A DNA stretch of 44,404 bases, from the NCBI GenBank assembly GCA_947466075.1, contig CANIBP010000052.1, positions 1 to 44,404 on the forward strand, in the 5' to 3' direction. The stretch is from Verrucomicrobiaceae bacterium (GTDB taxonomy: Bacteria; Verrucomicrobiota; Verrucomicrobiia; Verrucomicrobiales; Verrucomicrobiaceae). This document shows positions 8,128 to 16,739 of the stretch, in pieces (position 1 is the stretch's first letter; the number at the start of each line of letters is the position of its first letter). Position numbers and translations under genes: made by a program. The notes below the pieces were generated by a model. That model worked only from the letters and a program-made list of their open reading frames with translations. It was not told the DNA's origin and ran no database searches.

Positions 8128-9015
8128 ATGCGCATCCACACGCTCGATCTTCATTTTCAAGGCATCCCCGGCCTCATCGCCTCCTACCTCGTAGAGAGCG
8201 GCGGCGAGTTCGCTTTAATCGAAACGGGACCGGGATCGACGCTGAAAACGCTACGTGATGGGATTTGTGCCGTTGGCGTGGATGAATCCGCCATCAAGAA
8301 GGTTTTCGTCACGCACATCCATCTCGATCATGCCGGAGCCGCCGGATGGTTCGCGCAAAACGGTGCCACGATTTACTGCCATCCGAACGCCACTCGTCAT
8401 TTGATTGACCCTTCAAAGCTTATCGACAGCGCTCGCATGGTCTATGGCGATCAAATGGACTCACTCTGGGGCGAGATGCTCACTGCACCCGCCGAACGTG
8501 TCATTGCTCTGCAAGACAACGAGCGCGTGAAGCTTGGCGACATTGAGATCATTGCGTGGGACACGCCCGGTCATGCACGGCATCATCACGCATTTGTCAT
8601 CGGAGACGAGTGTTTCACCGGCGATGTGGCAGGCATGCGCCTTGAAGGCAGTCACTATCTCTCTGTCACCGCCGCTCCGCCGCAATTTGATCCCATTGCG
8701 TATGTGCAATCGGTGGATCGGCTCATCGCTGCGAACTTCAAGACACTCTACCTCACCCATTTCGGTTCGGTGAGCGATGCGGAATGGCATCTCGCGAACT
8801 ATCGTCAGCGCGTCATCGATGTTCATGAACGCGTTGCGGCCGGTTTTCGTGAAGGTATCAGCGTTGAGGAGAATCGTCGGCTTTATGCTGCCGCAGAGCA
8901 TCAGATTGCCAAACAAGCCGGAGTTAGCGAGGAGCTCTGGCTGAAAGGTGAAGGAGCCAACGTCACCGCGATGTGCGCCGACGGCGTGCGATTGTTTTGC
9001 GAGAAAGGGCGCTAA
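8128..9015 (+). CDS. MBL-fold metallohydrolase
   Basis: A 295-residue cytoplasmic metallo-beta-lactamase-fold hydrolase without a signal peptide. Metal ligands: THIHLDHAG (HxHxDH), the later His in DTPGHARHHH, Asp in FTGDVAGM and His in LYLTHFGS, giving a complete dinuclear site. The part after about residue 200 (YRQRVIDVHERV onward) is a helical extension as in other MBL-fold proteins that are not beta-lactamases. I start at 8128: the upstream ATG at 8098 would add ten residues encoded by the palindromic repeat. The substrate is not evident. The gene may be co-transcribed with korAB through the repeat. Its 3' end overlaps the convergent gene at 8963 by 53 bases. Confidence 0.85.
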   Translation: MRIHTLDLHFQGIPGLIASYLVESGGEFALIETGPGSTLKTLRDGICAVGVDESAIKKVFVTHIHLDHAGAAGWFAQNGATIYCHPNATRHLIDPSKLIDSARMVYGDQMDSLWGEMLTAPAERVIALQDNERVKLGDIEIIAWDTPGHARHHHAFVIGDECFTGDVAGMRLEGSHYLSVTAAPPQFDPIAYVQSVDRLIAANFKTLYLTHFGSVSDAEWHLANYRQRVIDVHERVAAGFREGISVEENRRLYAAAEHQIAKQAGVSEELWLKGEGANVTAMCADGVRLFCEKGR

Positions 9016-9739
9016 GCTGGACCTTTCGGCCCACCACGAGCAGGATGATGAGCACGACAACGCGAATCAGCCACCAGCGCTGGTCGTTAGAAGGTTGGGG
9101 GCTTTCAGGTTGCTGTTGCTTGAGCTTCTTTTCGGCCTCCTGCACGAATGGATCATCGGCAAAACCAGTGTCATAGGTGTACTCCGGCTCCTGTGAGGTG
9201 AATGGAACCTCTTCAATCTTGCCGTCCTGCTCAAACATGCCGCGGATCGTCTGCATCGGTCCCGTTTGTTCGAAAATCTCGAATGCGATCCAGAAATCCT
9301 CCAACAAACGGTCTTCTACCGGCACCACGAAGGTCACATCCACATTTCGTGCCGCATACTCGAACTCCGTCATTGGTGGCGTCACGCGCGCATTCGGCCA
9401 GAGGTATTCAAACTTCGCCCGCGTGCCCAGAGCAGCCTTCTGCTGATTGATGTCGAGCCGGATGTGTGAATTCAAATACTCCACCACCACCAGCTGCGCT
9501 CCATCCAACTCCGCCATGCTGAGCTTCCAGTCGCCATCCAAGTCCATCCGCACAAATCGCGTCAGCGTCAGGATATTGAACGTGAATCTTGCTTCCAACT
9601 GATGCGGCGTCGGCCGCATGCGCATCTCGCTTTGATCGGCAGGATGAGCGTGGGCGGGCTTGAAGGAAAAAATGACGAACGAGAGCGCCAGAAGGCGTTT
9701 CTTCCACTCATTCGTCATTCGCCATTCGTGCTTCGTCAT
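8963..9739 (-). CDS. Membrane-anchored protein with an EF-hand-like loop, unknown function
   Basis: I do not recognise a named family. The 258-residue product has an N-terminal signal peptide (about residues 12-31, ending AHAHP), a calcium-type EF-hand loop at 66-77 (DLDGDWKLSMAE, with acidic or oxygen ligands at positions 1, 3, 5, 9 and 12), a mostly beta-like middle and one C-terminal membrane helix (about 223-238) followed by an Arg-rich cytoplasmic end. It is therefore probably a surface or periplasmic protein held in the inner membrane. Its ATG overlaps the stop of the large upstream gene as ATGA, so it is translationally coupled to it. The start lies in a heptamer tandem repeat; the second in-frame Met is residue 8. 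Its end overlaps the MBL gene by 53 bases. Confidence 0.65.
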   Translation of the reverse strand: MTKHEWRMTNEWKKRLLALSFVIFSFKPAHAHPADQSEMRMRPTPHQLEARFTFNILTLTRFVRMDLDGDWKLSMAELDGAQLVVVEYLNSHIRLDINQQKAALGTRAKFEYLWPNARVTPPMTEFEYAARNVDVTFVVPVEDRLLEDFWIAFEIFEQTGPMQTIRGMFEQDGKIEEVPFTSQEPEYTYDTGFADDPFVQEAEKKLKQQQPESPQPSNDQRWWLIRVVVLIILLVVGRKVQLSALSRKTIARRRRTSR

Positions 9740-9741
9740 TC
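9709..9741. repeat. Heptanucleotide tandem repeat at a start codon
   Basis: The plus strand reads CATTCGT, CATTCGC, CATTCGT, GCTTCGT, CATTC: nearly five 7-bp units. On the minus strand this contains the ATGA stop/start junction of the two flanking genes and several further ATG triplets in different frames. Seven is not a multiple of three, so a unit gain or loss would shift the frame. Confidence 0.75.
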
Positions 9742-12700
9742 CGACTTAATCCACATGGGCGACACCCACACAAGCTCTCCGTTGGTTTGTTCGCCGCGGA
9801 AGTAATAGTAGCTGGTTTTGCCTTTCTCGGGCTTCGGATCGGTCCAGCTCAACGACACTTCTTTTTCCTTCGGTGCGTTCATGGGGGTCTCGACGTTGTC
9901 TTTGATGAGCGTGACTTTCTCAAAGGGCATGGTGCCGGTGAGCTTCAGCGTGATCGTGGGGGTGCCTTTGACGGTGAATTCGTCGCCCATCATGTGCTCG
10001 GTGCCGTCGGCGGCTTTGCAGCGGCTGTCGGCGATGATGTTGTCCGTTGCGCCGTAAGTATGACGCTTGCGCATGGCATTGATGATGCCTTCGCGGCTCG
10101 TATCCTCGGCATAAACCATGGCGTAGCTGATGTGCGTGCTGCCGTGGTCGCTGCTGCTCTGAAAGCTGAACTTGTAGCCTTTGGCGAAGGCGTCCGACAC
10201 CCAACCGCCGGGCTCCCAGCCGCCGATGGCGTCGTTCTCGGTGGGGCATCGCGGGCAGCCGGGGTATTCGTAGTTCTGGCGGGCACCTTGATAAATTTCG
10301 ACCATTGGTTCGAACTCGCCGCCCCAGTTCCGCCAGTCGGTGCCCATGTTGCCGACGCTGGTGTGGCTGGCGCAGACGCCGCCGAATTGCTTGAGGTATT
10401 TATAGAGCATGAGTGTGTCTGGCGCTGGCTCATGCACGCGACGATCACTGATGGGCAGGCGCGGAAGCGTGCGCACGCCGCGTTGAGCGAAGACGACATT
10501 GCGATGTCCTTCGGGATAACTCACGCTGCGTTCGTAGCTGAACATCGGCGTGAAGTTTCCGGGCAACATGAAGGCATCTGTGGTCTTCTGCGTGAGCCAC
10601 CAGGTGTACTCGCGGCCATTGCCGTTATCGTGATCGCCACAGCCGAGCCAGTCCATGGATGCGGCATCGACGGCGTAGCGCCACATGTCCTCCAGCGGGC
10701 CGTCGCCGCCGCCGTCTCCGCTGATCTCGGTGTGGCGATGGAATTCTCCGCGCAAGATGCGCAGTTCTTTGCCCGCGACATTCGCACGATAACCGCGAAC
10801 GCCTGCAACCTCAGCGCGCTCAGCCTGGGTGCGCTTGCTGAGCGGAGCGTCGGCACTTGGCAGCACTGCGAGCGGCTTCAGCGCGGCTGCTTTGATATCG
10901 CCGCTGAGAATGAGGCGGCTGAAATAGACATCGTTGTCGAAGGGGTCCTTGCTCGAATCCAGTGCGGCGTTGCCGCCTTTGCCGCCGGGTGTCTTTGAGC
11001 GGTTAAACTCCGCCATGCGGTCCATGCGGTGATCGCTGCTATGCGCGATGAAGATCGCTTTTCCGCCAGTGGCCACGGCGGGGAGGTTGTAGAGCAAATT
11101 GTCCGTGTGCGGGATGGTGATGGGCCCTACCCACTCGCCGCCATCGAGATAAGCCGCCACGCTGCCCCACGTGCTTCCCACGGGGCCGCGGAAGCTGTTC
11201 AGCCGTGTGCGGGCGATGACCCAGATGCGGCCATCGGCATCGCATAGCAGGCGACCGAGGTTGTTGTAAGTCTGCGGGCCGGTGTCCTCTGCGTGTGCTC
11301 CGGGAGCGCCTTTGCGCTGTGCGGGTTGCAGGAAGGCCACACCATCGGGTTCCTCGGGATTTTTCGGCGGCGCGGGCGCTTGATCGTCCGCAGCGGCCTT
11401 CTTTTTACCTTTGCCCTTTCCTTTGCCTTTGGCCACCGCACCGGGCAGCGCATCGGCCACATCGGCAGCGGGTTCCATGAACTGACCATCCTTGAGCACC
11501 ACCAGACCGATGGAGCGGTTCTTGTACAATCCAATGCCGTCACTGCCATCGTATGCGCCCCAATCCTTGCCCCATGTCGGTCCGCTGCGTTCAAAGGCAA
11601 TCCACACTGCGCCTGCTTTGTCGAAGGTGATCGATGCACGGGCCTCGTAATCGGCCGTGGTGGCCACTGGAGCCGCTTTGCCGTCGCTGAAGCTCATCCA
11701 CACATCGTAGTCACCTTTGGCATAAGTGTCCCACGCGATGGCGAAACGGCTCTCATGTGCCGCGATGGCTGGATTCCAGCAATTGCCCGCGTTTGGCGAG
11801 ATCGTCTTCGTATCGCCCCATGCGCCGTTTTGCAGCGAGCGTGTGCGGATCACGAATTTGTCGCCATCAGCCGCCATCCACGCTGCCATGACCGTTCCAT
11901 CGGCCGCCGTGGCTGCGACTGGGCAAAGATCGTTTCCTTTCGAGTCCGCGACCTTCTCGACCGCGCCAAGAGCACCGCCGGTGAAATGCCGCGCGAGGAT
12001 GTCGAAGTTCCCGTCGATGCGCTCGCTCCACACGATCCAGGCACCGCCTTTGCCATCGGGTGTGACGGCGGATTTGTAGATATCGCGACCCGTCTCCGTC
12101 ACCGCGAGGCGTTCCTCGTTCCATGTGTTGCCTTTGCGTGCGTGAAGCCAGAGCTGGTCGCCGCCTGCAGGCTTGTTGAGATAAGATAGATCCGTTGGCT
12201 CAGTGGCCCAGGTCTTCGCACGCTCATCGCGGTCAATACCCGGCGTGAAGCTCTGATAGACGAGGAAGCCCGTGCCATCCGTACCCATCGCCAGGGCAGG
12301 GAAGTCGTCATCCGTACGCTCCGGCGACATCTTGCGCAGTGTGAAAGCCGTCTCTTGTGCCGCCATACGTCCATCCATGAGCGGCAGCACTTCACCGCGC
12401 TTCAAATCGCTTACTTTGAAGCTCACCTTGCCCGGTGCGGTGGTGAGTTCGACGACGCTTTCGGGCGTCACGTCCTTCAACTTCACATAAACACCGTTCT
12501 CAAAGATCGGACCGACTTCTTTCGCGGCTCCTAGTTTCTTCGGATTGTTGCCACGACCTTTCACCGCACCCTGTGGCGTGCGCGTGCTGGCCTTCCAACC
12601 GGTTTTGCCTACCACCGCATCTTTTTGCTCAAACCGATACCCGCTGATCTCCTGCACCTCACCCGGCGTGACGGTGATGCTGCCGTCCCAGACGGTTGAT

Positions 12701-12795
12701 CCGGCATCGCCGAGGCCGAATTGGATCAAAACACCCACATCCTCCGCGCTAGCGAGGGTGGTGGACAGGAGGAGGGAGAATAAGAGACGTTTCAT
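9736..12795 (-). CDS. Large secreted protein with C-terminal PHP-like metallohydrolase domain
   Basis: A 1019-residue exported protein. The start at 12795 gives a signal peptide (MKRLLFSLLLSTTLASA). The N-terminal two thirds look like a beta-rich sandwich/propeller region (repeated GGAWIVWSE, GTVMAAWMA, SRFAIAWDTYA and AVWIAFERSG strands), interrupted by a Lys/Gly-rich insert (KGKGKGKGKKK) and a Pro-rich stretch. From about residue 680 a PHP-like domain follows, with GEFHRHTEISGDG as the HxH metal motif, then CGDHDNG, a conserved VCASHTS and SSSDHGSTH. A short beta domain ends the protein. The set of His/Asp motifs suggests a metal-dependent hydrolase, as in DUF3604/PHP-like secreted proteins of Planctomycetes and Verrucomicrobia. 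The substrate is unknown. The stop overlaps the next gene (ATGA). Confidence 0.75.
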   Translation of the reverse strand: MKRLLFSLLLSTTLASAEDVGVLIQFGLGDAGSTVWDGSITVTPGEVQEISGYRFEQKDAVVGKTGWKASTRTPQGAVKGRGNNPKKLGAAKEVGPIFENGVYVKLKDVTPESVVELTTAPGKVSFKVSDLKRGEVLPLMDGRMAAQETAFTLRKMSPERTDDDFPALAMGTDGTGFLVYQSFTPGIDRDERAKTWATEPTDLSYLNKPAGGDQLWLHARKGNTWNEERLAVTETGRDIYKSAVTPDGKGGAWIVWSERIDGNFDILARHFTGGALGAVEKVADSKGNDLCPVAATAADGTVMAAWMAADGDKFVIRTRSLQNGAWGDTKTISPNAGNCWNPAIAAHESRFAIAWDTYAKGDYDVWMSFSDGKAAPVATTADYEARASITFDKAGAVWIAFERSGPTWGKDWGAYDGSDGIGLYKNRSIGLVVLKDGQFMEPAADVADALPGAVAKGKGKGKGKKKAAADDQAPAPPKNPEEPDGVAFLQPAQRKGAPGAHAEDTGPQTYNNLGRLLCDADGRIWVIARTRLNSFRGPVGSTWGSVAAYLDGGEWVGPITIPHTDNLLYNLPAVATGGKAIFIAHSSDHRMDRMAEFNRSKTPGGKGGNAALDSSKDPFDNDVYFSRLILSGDIKAAALKPLAVLPSADAPLSKRTQAERAEVAGVRGYRANVAGKELRILRGEFHRHTEISGDGGGDGPLEDMWRYAVDAASMDWLGCGDHDNGNGREYTWWLTQKTTDAFMLPGNFTPMFSYERSVSYPEGHRNVVFAQRGVRTLPRLPISDRRVHEPAPDTLMLYKYLKQFGGVCASHTSVGNMGTDWRNWGGEFEPMVEIYQGARQNYEYPGCPRCPTENDAIGGWEPGGWVSDAFAKGYKFSFQSSSDHGSTHISYAMVYAEDTSREGIINAMRKRHTYGATDNIIADSRCKAADGTEHMMGDEFTVKGTPTITLKLTGTMPFEKVTLIKDNVETPMNAPKEKEVSLSWTDPKPEKGKTSYYYFRGEQTNGELVWVSPMWIKSE

Positions 12796-12890
12796 AGGCT
12801 GGAGTGCGGTTGAACGAAGGGATTCTGGCAATCTCGCCTCAATTTGTGAAGAAGATTGTTTGCAGGGCGGGAGCATGCTTGATTTCCGTT

Positions 12891-14210
12891 ATGGCAACCG
12901 CGCATCCACAAAACGTCAGCATCTTTGGCCTCGGCTATGTCGGGGCCGTTACGGCTGGCTGCCTTGCGGAACTTGGCCATCACATCATTGGTGCCGATGT
13001 GCAGCAGGCGAAGGTGGATGCCTTCAAGTCGGGTATTTCGCCGATCATTGAGCCTGAACTCGAGTCCTTGCTGCAAACCGCGAAGCGCGAGGGTCGCCTC
13101 GAAGCCACCACGGATGCCTCAGCAGCCGTCAAAGCTTCGCAGGTCAGCATCATCTGCGTCGGCACGCCCTCACAGGCCGCAGGCCGGCTCAATCTCGACT
13201 TCGTGCGCAAAGTTTCCGCGCAGATTGCTGCGGCGATTCGTGAGAAGAATCAGCCGCACACGATTCTATTTCGCAGTACGATGCTGCCTGGCAGCACGCG
13301 GGTGATTGTGCGCGAGTTCTTCGCCGATCTCATCGAATCCGGCCTGCTGCACGTCTATTACTGCCCCGAATTCCTGCGCGAAGGCACCGCTGTGCGTGAT
13401 TTCCGTGATCCATCACTCGCCGCAGTTGGCACGCACGATGGCAAAGCACCTGCCACGAGCGAAGCACTCGATCTGCTCGGCCAGAACGCGCAAATCCTCG
13501 AATGGGAAGGCGCGGAGCTGCTCAAATACTCCTGCAACTACTTACATGCTCTCAAGGTCGGCTTTGCTAACGAGATTGGCCGCATGGCGAAGCATCTCGG
13601 TGTCGATGGTGCTCGCGTGATGGATGTGGTCTGTCACGACGAGCGGCTGAACATCTCGCGCTACTACATGAAACCCGGCAATCCGTTTGGCGGCTCTTGT
13701 TTGCCGAAGGACGTGAATGCGCTCAGCGGCCTCGCACGCATCGAAGGCGTGAATTTGCCGCTGCTTGATCATGTCATCGCCTCGAATCAAGCGCACCTCG
13801 ACGCATTGCTGGATCAAATCACGAGCAAGGATGCTCGGCGAGTCGGCTTGCTCGGACTCGCCTTCAAAGCCGATACCGATGACATGCGCGGCAGCGCCAT
13901 GGTAGCCATCGCCGAGACGTTGCTCGGACGTGGTTACCAGCTTCGCATTTTCGATCCCTCGATCAATCTCACGCGCCTCATCGGTGCCAATGAAGCCGAA
14001 ATCCAACGCCGCATGCCGCATCTAGCGCAGTTGCTCTGCGCGACGGCAGAAGAGGTGGTGCGCGACAGTGATGTGGTCATCGCTTCGCAGAAATGTGTGG
14101 ATGCCGAATCTTTACGCAGCGTGGCCGAGGCAGGGAAGTGCGTGATTGATGTGAATGGCTGGCCGGAGCTCAAGGCACTGCCTTGGAGCTACGAGGGCAT
14201 CTGCTGGTGA
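12891..14210 (+). CDS. UDP-glucose/GDP-mannose dehydrogenase family protein (GDP-mannose 6-dehydrogenase-like)
   Basis: A 439-residue NAD-dependent four-electron dehydrogenase that oxidises the C6 hydroxyl of a nucleotide sugar to a uronate for exopolysaccharide or lipopolysaccharide. The N-terminal Rossmann site is IFGLGYVGAVTAGCLAELGH, followed by SIICVGTPS, the linker FRSTMLPGST and YCPEFLREGTAV. The catalytic Cys lies in NPFGGSCLPKDV, and the C-terminal domain starts with GLAFKADTDDMRGS. The GGSCLPKD form (Leu rather than Phe) and the overall resemblance favour an AlgD-like GDP-mannose enzyme over UDP-glucose dehydrogenase; substrate assignment stays open. The start at 12891 is chosen because it lies a few residues before the Rossmann strand. 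It is divergent from the PHP-protein gene across 95 bases. No glycosyltransferases are nearby. Confidence 0.85.
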   Translation: MATAHPQNVSIFGLGYVGAVTAGCLAELGHHIIGADVQQAKVDAFKSGISPIIEPELESLLQTAKREGRLEATTDASAAVKASQVSIICVGTPSQAAGRLNLDFVRKVSAQIAAAIREKNQPHTILFRSTMLPGSTRVIVREFFADLIESGLLHVYYCPEFLREGTAVRDFRDPSLAAVGTHDGKAPATSEALDLLGQNAQILEWEGAELLKYSCNYLHALKVGFANEIGRMAKHLGVDGARVMDVVCHDERLNISRYYMKPGNPFGGSCLPKDVNALSGLARIEGVNLPLLDHVIASNQAHLDALLDQITSKDARRVGLLGLAFKADTDDMRGSAMVAIAETLLGRGYQLRIFDPSINLTRLIGANEAEIQRRMPHLAQLLCATAEEVVRDSDVVIASQKCVDAESLRSVAEAGKCVIDVNGWPELKALPWSYEGICW

Positions 14211-14267
14211 GACGAAGTGCAATCAGCGCCTTGCGTGCCGCGTGTGTCTCGACATCATCCGCAGACC

Positions 14268-15392
14268 ATGCCGACCACCTACCACATCGTTCCCACTGAA
14301 GCCCACAACGCACTCGTCCGCGCTGCTTATCAGCACCGTGGCTACACACAGGCAGAAGCCGCTGATGGCGCACGTTTTTGCGAGATGGCTTCCGCGCATG
14401 GCATCCGCACGCACAACGCCATCAAGGCGCTGCATCTGGATCATCTGTTTGGCAGCGCTACCGGTGGCTGCAAACCGGGTGCGGAGATCGAAGTGATCAA
14501 AAAGCCCTTCGCAGCCAGCGAAGCCTGGGACGGCAAGCTCAAGCTCGGTCAAAGCGTGGCCTTCAGCGCCATGGAACGCTGCATGGAGATGGCAGACAAA
14601 TACGGCATCGGCCAGGTCAGCGTCGATAACGCCTTCCACTACCTCTGGGGCGGCGGTTACGTCATGGATGCGGCCAAGAAGGGTTACATCGCCTACACCA
14701 ACTGCACCTCCACGCTCGGCGAAGTGGTGCCCTTCGGTGGTAAGTTCCCTGTGCTCGGCACGAACCCACATTCCTGGGGGCTGCCGACGCAGGACGCTTG
14801 CGGATTCCCCATTGTGATCGATTGGGCCACTTCCACCGTCGCCATGGGCCGCGTGCAGCAGCTCAAGCGCGAAGGCAAGCCGCTGCCTCCCGGTGCTGCG
14901 GTTGATAAAGAAGGTAAACCGACCACCGACGCGAATGAAGCGGCTTGGTTGCTGCCTTTCGGCGCGCACAAAGGCTACGGCCTCTCCCTGCTCATCGAAG
15001 TCATGGGTGGCATGATCGGTGGCGGCATCCCCACGCTTCGCGGCGGCGGTGCGCATCCCGACATCAAATCCAAGCCCTTCCCAGCAGGTGAGAAGCGCAC
15101 CAGCAGCTTCTACTTCCAAGTCATCCATCCTGATGCCATCAGCACCGGTCTGTTCTCCAACGGCCGCAACTTCAACGAGAACATCAAGGCGGTGATCGAC
15201 GACATCCTCGGCCACGGCAACGAGAACTGCATGCTCCCCGGCCAACCCGAGGCGCAAAACGCCGCGCACACGGCCAAAGCGGGCGGCCTGCTCTTCAGCA
15301 CCGCCGAAGTCGAAGCGCTCAACGAGATCGCCGATGAAGTCGGTTCGGCACGTTTCGACGTGGCGGCGTTGGGCACCTATGATGTGCCGTGA
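14268..15392 (+). CDS. Malate/L-lactate dehydrogenase-family oxidoreductase (Ldh_2)
   Basis: A 374-residue NAD(P)H-dependent oxidoreductase of the type II malate/lactate dehydrogenase family, which reduces 2-oxoacids or cyclic imino acids and is unrelated to Rossmann-type LDH. Matching stretches are RFCEMASAHGIRTHN near the N-terminus, VSVDNAFHYLWGGGYVMDAA, YTNCTSTLGEVVPFGG, LGTNPHSWGLPT with PIVIDWATSTVAMGRVQ, and LPFGAHKGYGLSLLIEVMGG. The start at 14268 is preferred: the 17 preceding residues are not family-like. The gene follows the nucleotide-sugar dehydrogenase by 57 bases and may share its transcript. Substrates in this family vary (malate, lactate, ureidoglycolate, sulfolactate, piperideine carboxylate), and I cannot choose among them. 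Confidence 0.85.
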   Translation: MPTTYHIVPTEAHNALVRAAYQHRGYTQAEAADGARFCEMASAHGIRTHNAIKALHLDHLFGSATGGCKPGAEIEVIKKPFAASEAWDGKLKLGQSVAFSAMERCMEMADKYGIGQVSVDNAFHYLWGGGYVMDAAKKGYIAYTNCTSTLGEVVPFGGKFPVLGTNPHSWGLPTQDACGFPIVIDWATSTVAMGRVQQLKREGKPLPPGAAVDKEGKPTTDANEAAWLLPFGAHKGYGLSLLIEVMGGMIGGGIPTLRGGGAHPDIKSKPFPAGEKRTSSFYFQVIHPDAISTGLFSNGRNFNENIKAVIDDILGHGNENCMLPGQPEAQNAAHTAKAGGLLFSTAEVEALNEIADEVGSARFDVAALGTYDVP

Positions 15393-15411
15393 GTCTTCTG
15401 AGACTGCCGAT

Positions 15412-15433
15412 GGCGGTTGGTTTCTCAACCGCC
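15412..15433. terminator. Possible bidirectional terminator hairpin
   Basis: An 8-bp stem (15412-15419 with 15426-15433) with a six-base loop sits in the 48-base gap between two convergent genes, the usual place for a shared terminator. No clear T-tract follows on either strand, so the call is weak. Confidence 0.35.
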
Positions 15434-15440
15434 CGAGGCC

Positions 15441-16733
15441 TCAATAAATCATCGCATTCTCCGGCGCGGTCGTTTCTTCGACCTTGGTGGCTTCGATGAT
15501 GGGGACGGTTTGATCGCCTTCCTTTTTGTAGTTCATCTTGCCAGTGACTTTCACCCAGGTCATGTCCTTGAACTCGGGGGCCTTCTTGCCGAAATCGACG
15601 GGCACGGAATACGGGCGTGCATCGGCGGCGCAGCATTGGACGAGCATGCGGAAGATGCGCAGGCGGTGACCGTCGGCGTTATTGACCTTTTCCGGCAGGA
15701 TCTGCGCCACGGTTTCGACCATTTGGCCGGTGATGACTTTCTGTACTTCGACATCGCCGCCGGTGTAGTAGAGCTCGGGCACTTCGAGGATGAAGTTGCC
15801 GTCCTTGCTCTGCGGCACCTGGGCTTTGAGGTCTTCGAGGGTGAAGGAGCCGTAGCTCTTCGAAGCCTGCGCAGGCTTGGGGAGGTCCTTCTCGTTCACC
15901 TTCTTGGCCCCGTCAGCCATGGCAGCCGAGGCGGCGTTGACTCCGGGAGGCGGTGGCGTGGCAGGTTTGTCCGAAGTGACGTTCGCCGGGGGCAGGGGCG
16001 CGGAGACGGCAGGTGGCGTATCGACAACCTTGGCCACTGTCTTCGGTTTGTTTTGCAGCGAGAACTGCTCCGCACGCGAAGTGTCGGTATAGTTTGGATC
16101 GTAGAGACCCTTGTTCACGATGGCGTTCGGGCTATAGCGGTCCGGTGAGGACAATGCGGCCCATGACAACGGTGCAGCAAGAATCAGCAGCACGGCGATG
16201 CGACCCGGCCAGGAGCTTTCATCGAGAATGCCGTGCGCATGGCCTTCGTGGCTGTGTGCGTGACCATGATCATGCGTGTGGCCGTGATCGTGACCGCAGC
16301 CGCCTGCTTTCTTCGCGTGATCATGACCGCAGTCTTTGTGTTCATCGTGAGAATGGTCATGTCCGCAACTTTCGTCATGAACGTGGTCGTGATCACAAGC
16401 AGCGCCATGCTCGTGTTTGTGTTCATGACCGTGGTCATGGTCAAAGGCACCGTGTTTGTGGGAATGATCGTGGCCGCAGTCCTTGTGAACATGGTCGTCG
16501 TGACCATGATCATGGCCTTCACAGCCGGGATCTTCCGCGCCCATGGTCAGCAGATTGAACAAGCCCAGCACGGCCAGACCGATGCCTGAGACGAGCACCA
16601 TCGGGCGGAAGATGCCATCCGGCGGCAGGTAGTTCACCAGCCGACCGCTGATGTAGAAGTAAAGCAGCACGCCGCCCCACAGCAGGAGCATGGCGACACT
16701 GAGAAGATGAACGAGGGTGCGGGTTCCACTCAT
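15441..16733 (-). CDS. TIGR03943/DUF1980-type permease partner with histidine-rich metal-binding insert
   Basis: A 430-residue membrane protein, partner of the permease encoded just upstream (gap of six bases). Two membrane helices (about 6-28 and 43-63) are followed by a His/Asp/Cys-rich tract from 73 to 167 with 34 histidines in HDH, HGH and CGHDH arrangements. Then come a third helix (about 178-195), a Pro/Ala/Lys-rich linker and the C-terminal soluble domain, with ELYYTGGDVEVQKVITGQMV and the family hallmark QCCAADARPYSVPVDFG. Relatives such as YcgQ are usually about 230-300 residues, so the extra length is the His tract plus linker. The tract should bind several Zn, Ni, Co or Cu ions, pointing to divalent-metal export or storage (inference). 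The hydrophobic arrangement makes it an integral membrane protein of the inner membrane. Confidence 0.85.
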   Translation of the reverse strand: MSGTRTLVHLLSVAMLLLWGGVLLYFYISGRLVNYLPPDGIFRPMVLVSGIGLAVLGLFNLLTMGAEDPGCEGHDHGHDDHVHKDCGHDHSHKHGAFDHDHGHEHKHEHGAACDHDHVHDESCGHDHSHDEHKDCGHDHAKKAGGCGHDHGHTHDHGHAHSHEGHAHGILDESSWPGRIAVLLILAAPLSWAALSSPDRYSPNAIVNKGLYDPNYTDTSRAEQFSLQNKPKTVAKVVDTPPAVSAPLPPANVTSDKPATPPPPGVNAASAAMADGAKKVNEKDLPKPAQASKSYGSFTLEDLKAQVPQSKDGNFILEVPELYYTGGDVEVQKVITGQMVETVAQILPEKVNNADGHRLRIFRMLVQCCAADARPYSVPVDFGKKAPEFKDMTWVKVTGKMNYKKEGDQTVPIIEATKVEETTAPENAMIY

Positions 16734-16739
16734 GGCGAT

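Noticed and set aside
7084..8160. A 358-codon frame on the minus strand opposite korB
   Set aside because: The KorB cofactor and cluster motifs identify the real strand, and the frame runs through the palindromic repeat.
9787..10998. A 403-codon open frame on the plus strand opposite the PHP-like protein
   Set aside because: It is antisense to a gene with clear signal peptide and metal motifs, has no recognisable family and arises from GC-rich codon bias.
14223..15428. A 401-codon frame on the minus strand opposite the Ldh_2 gene
   Set aside because: The opposite strand encodes a well-matched family protein; the antisense product has no domain, and its length follows from codon bias.
16200..16520. 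Dense repeated words (ATGATC, GTGACC and similar) that could suggest a CRISPR or tandem array
   Set aside because: They are the codons of the His/Asp tract in the permease partner; there are no equal spacers or unit lengths.
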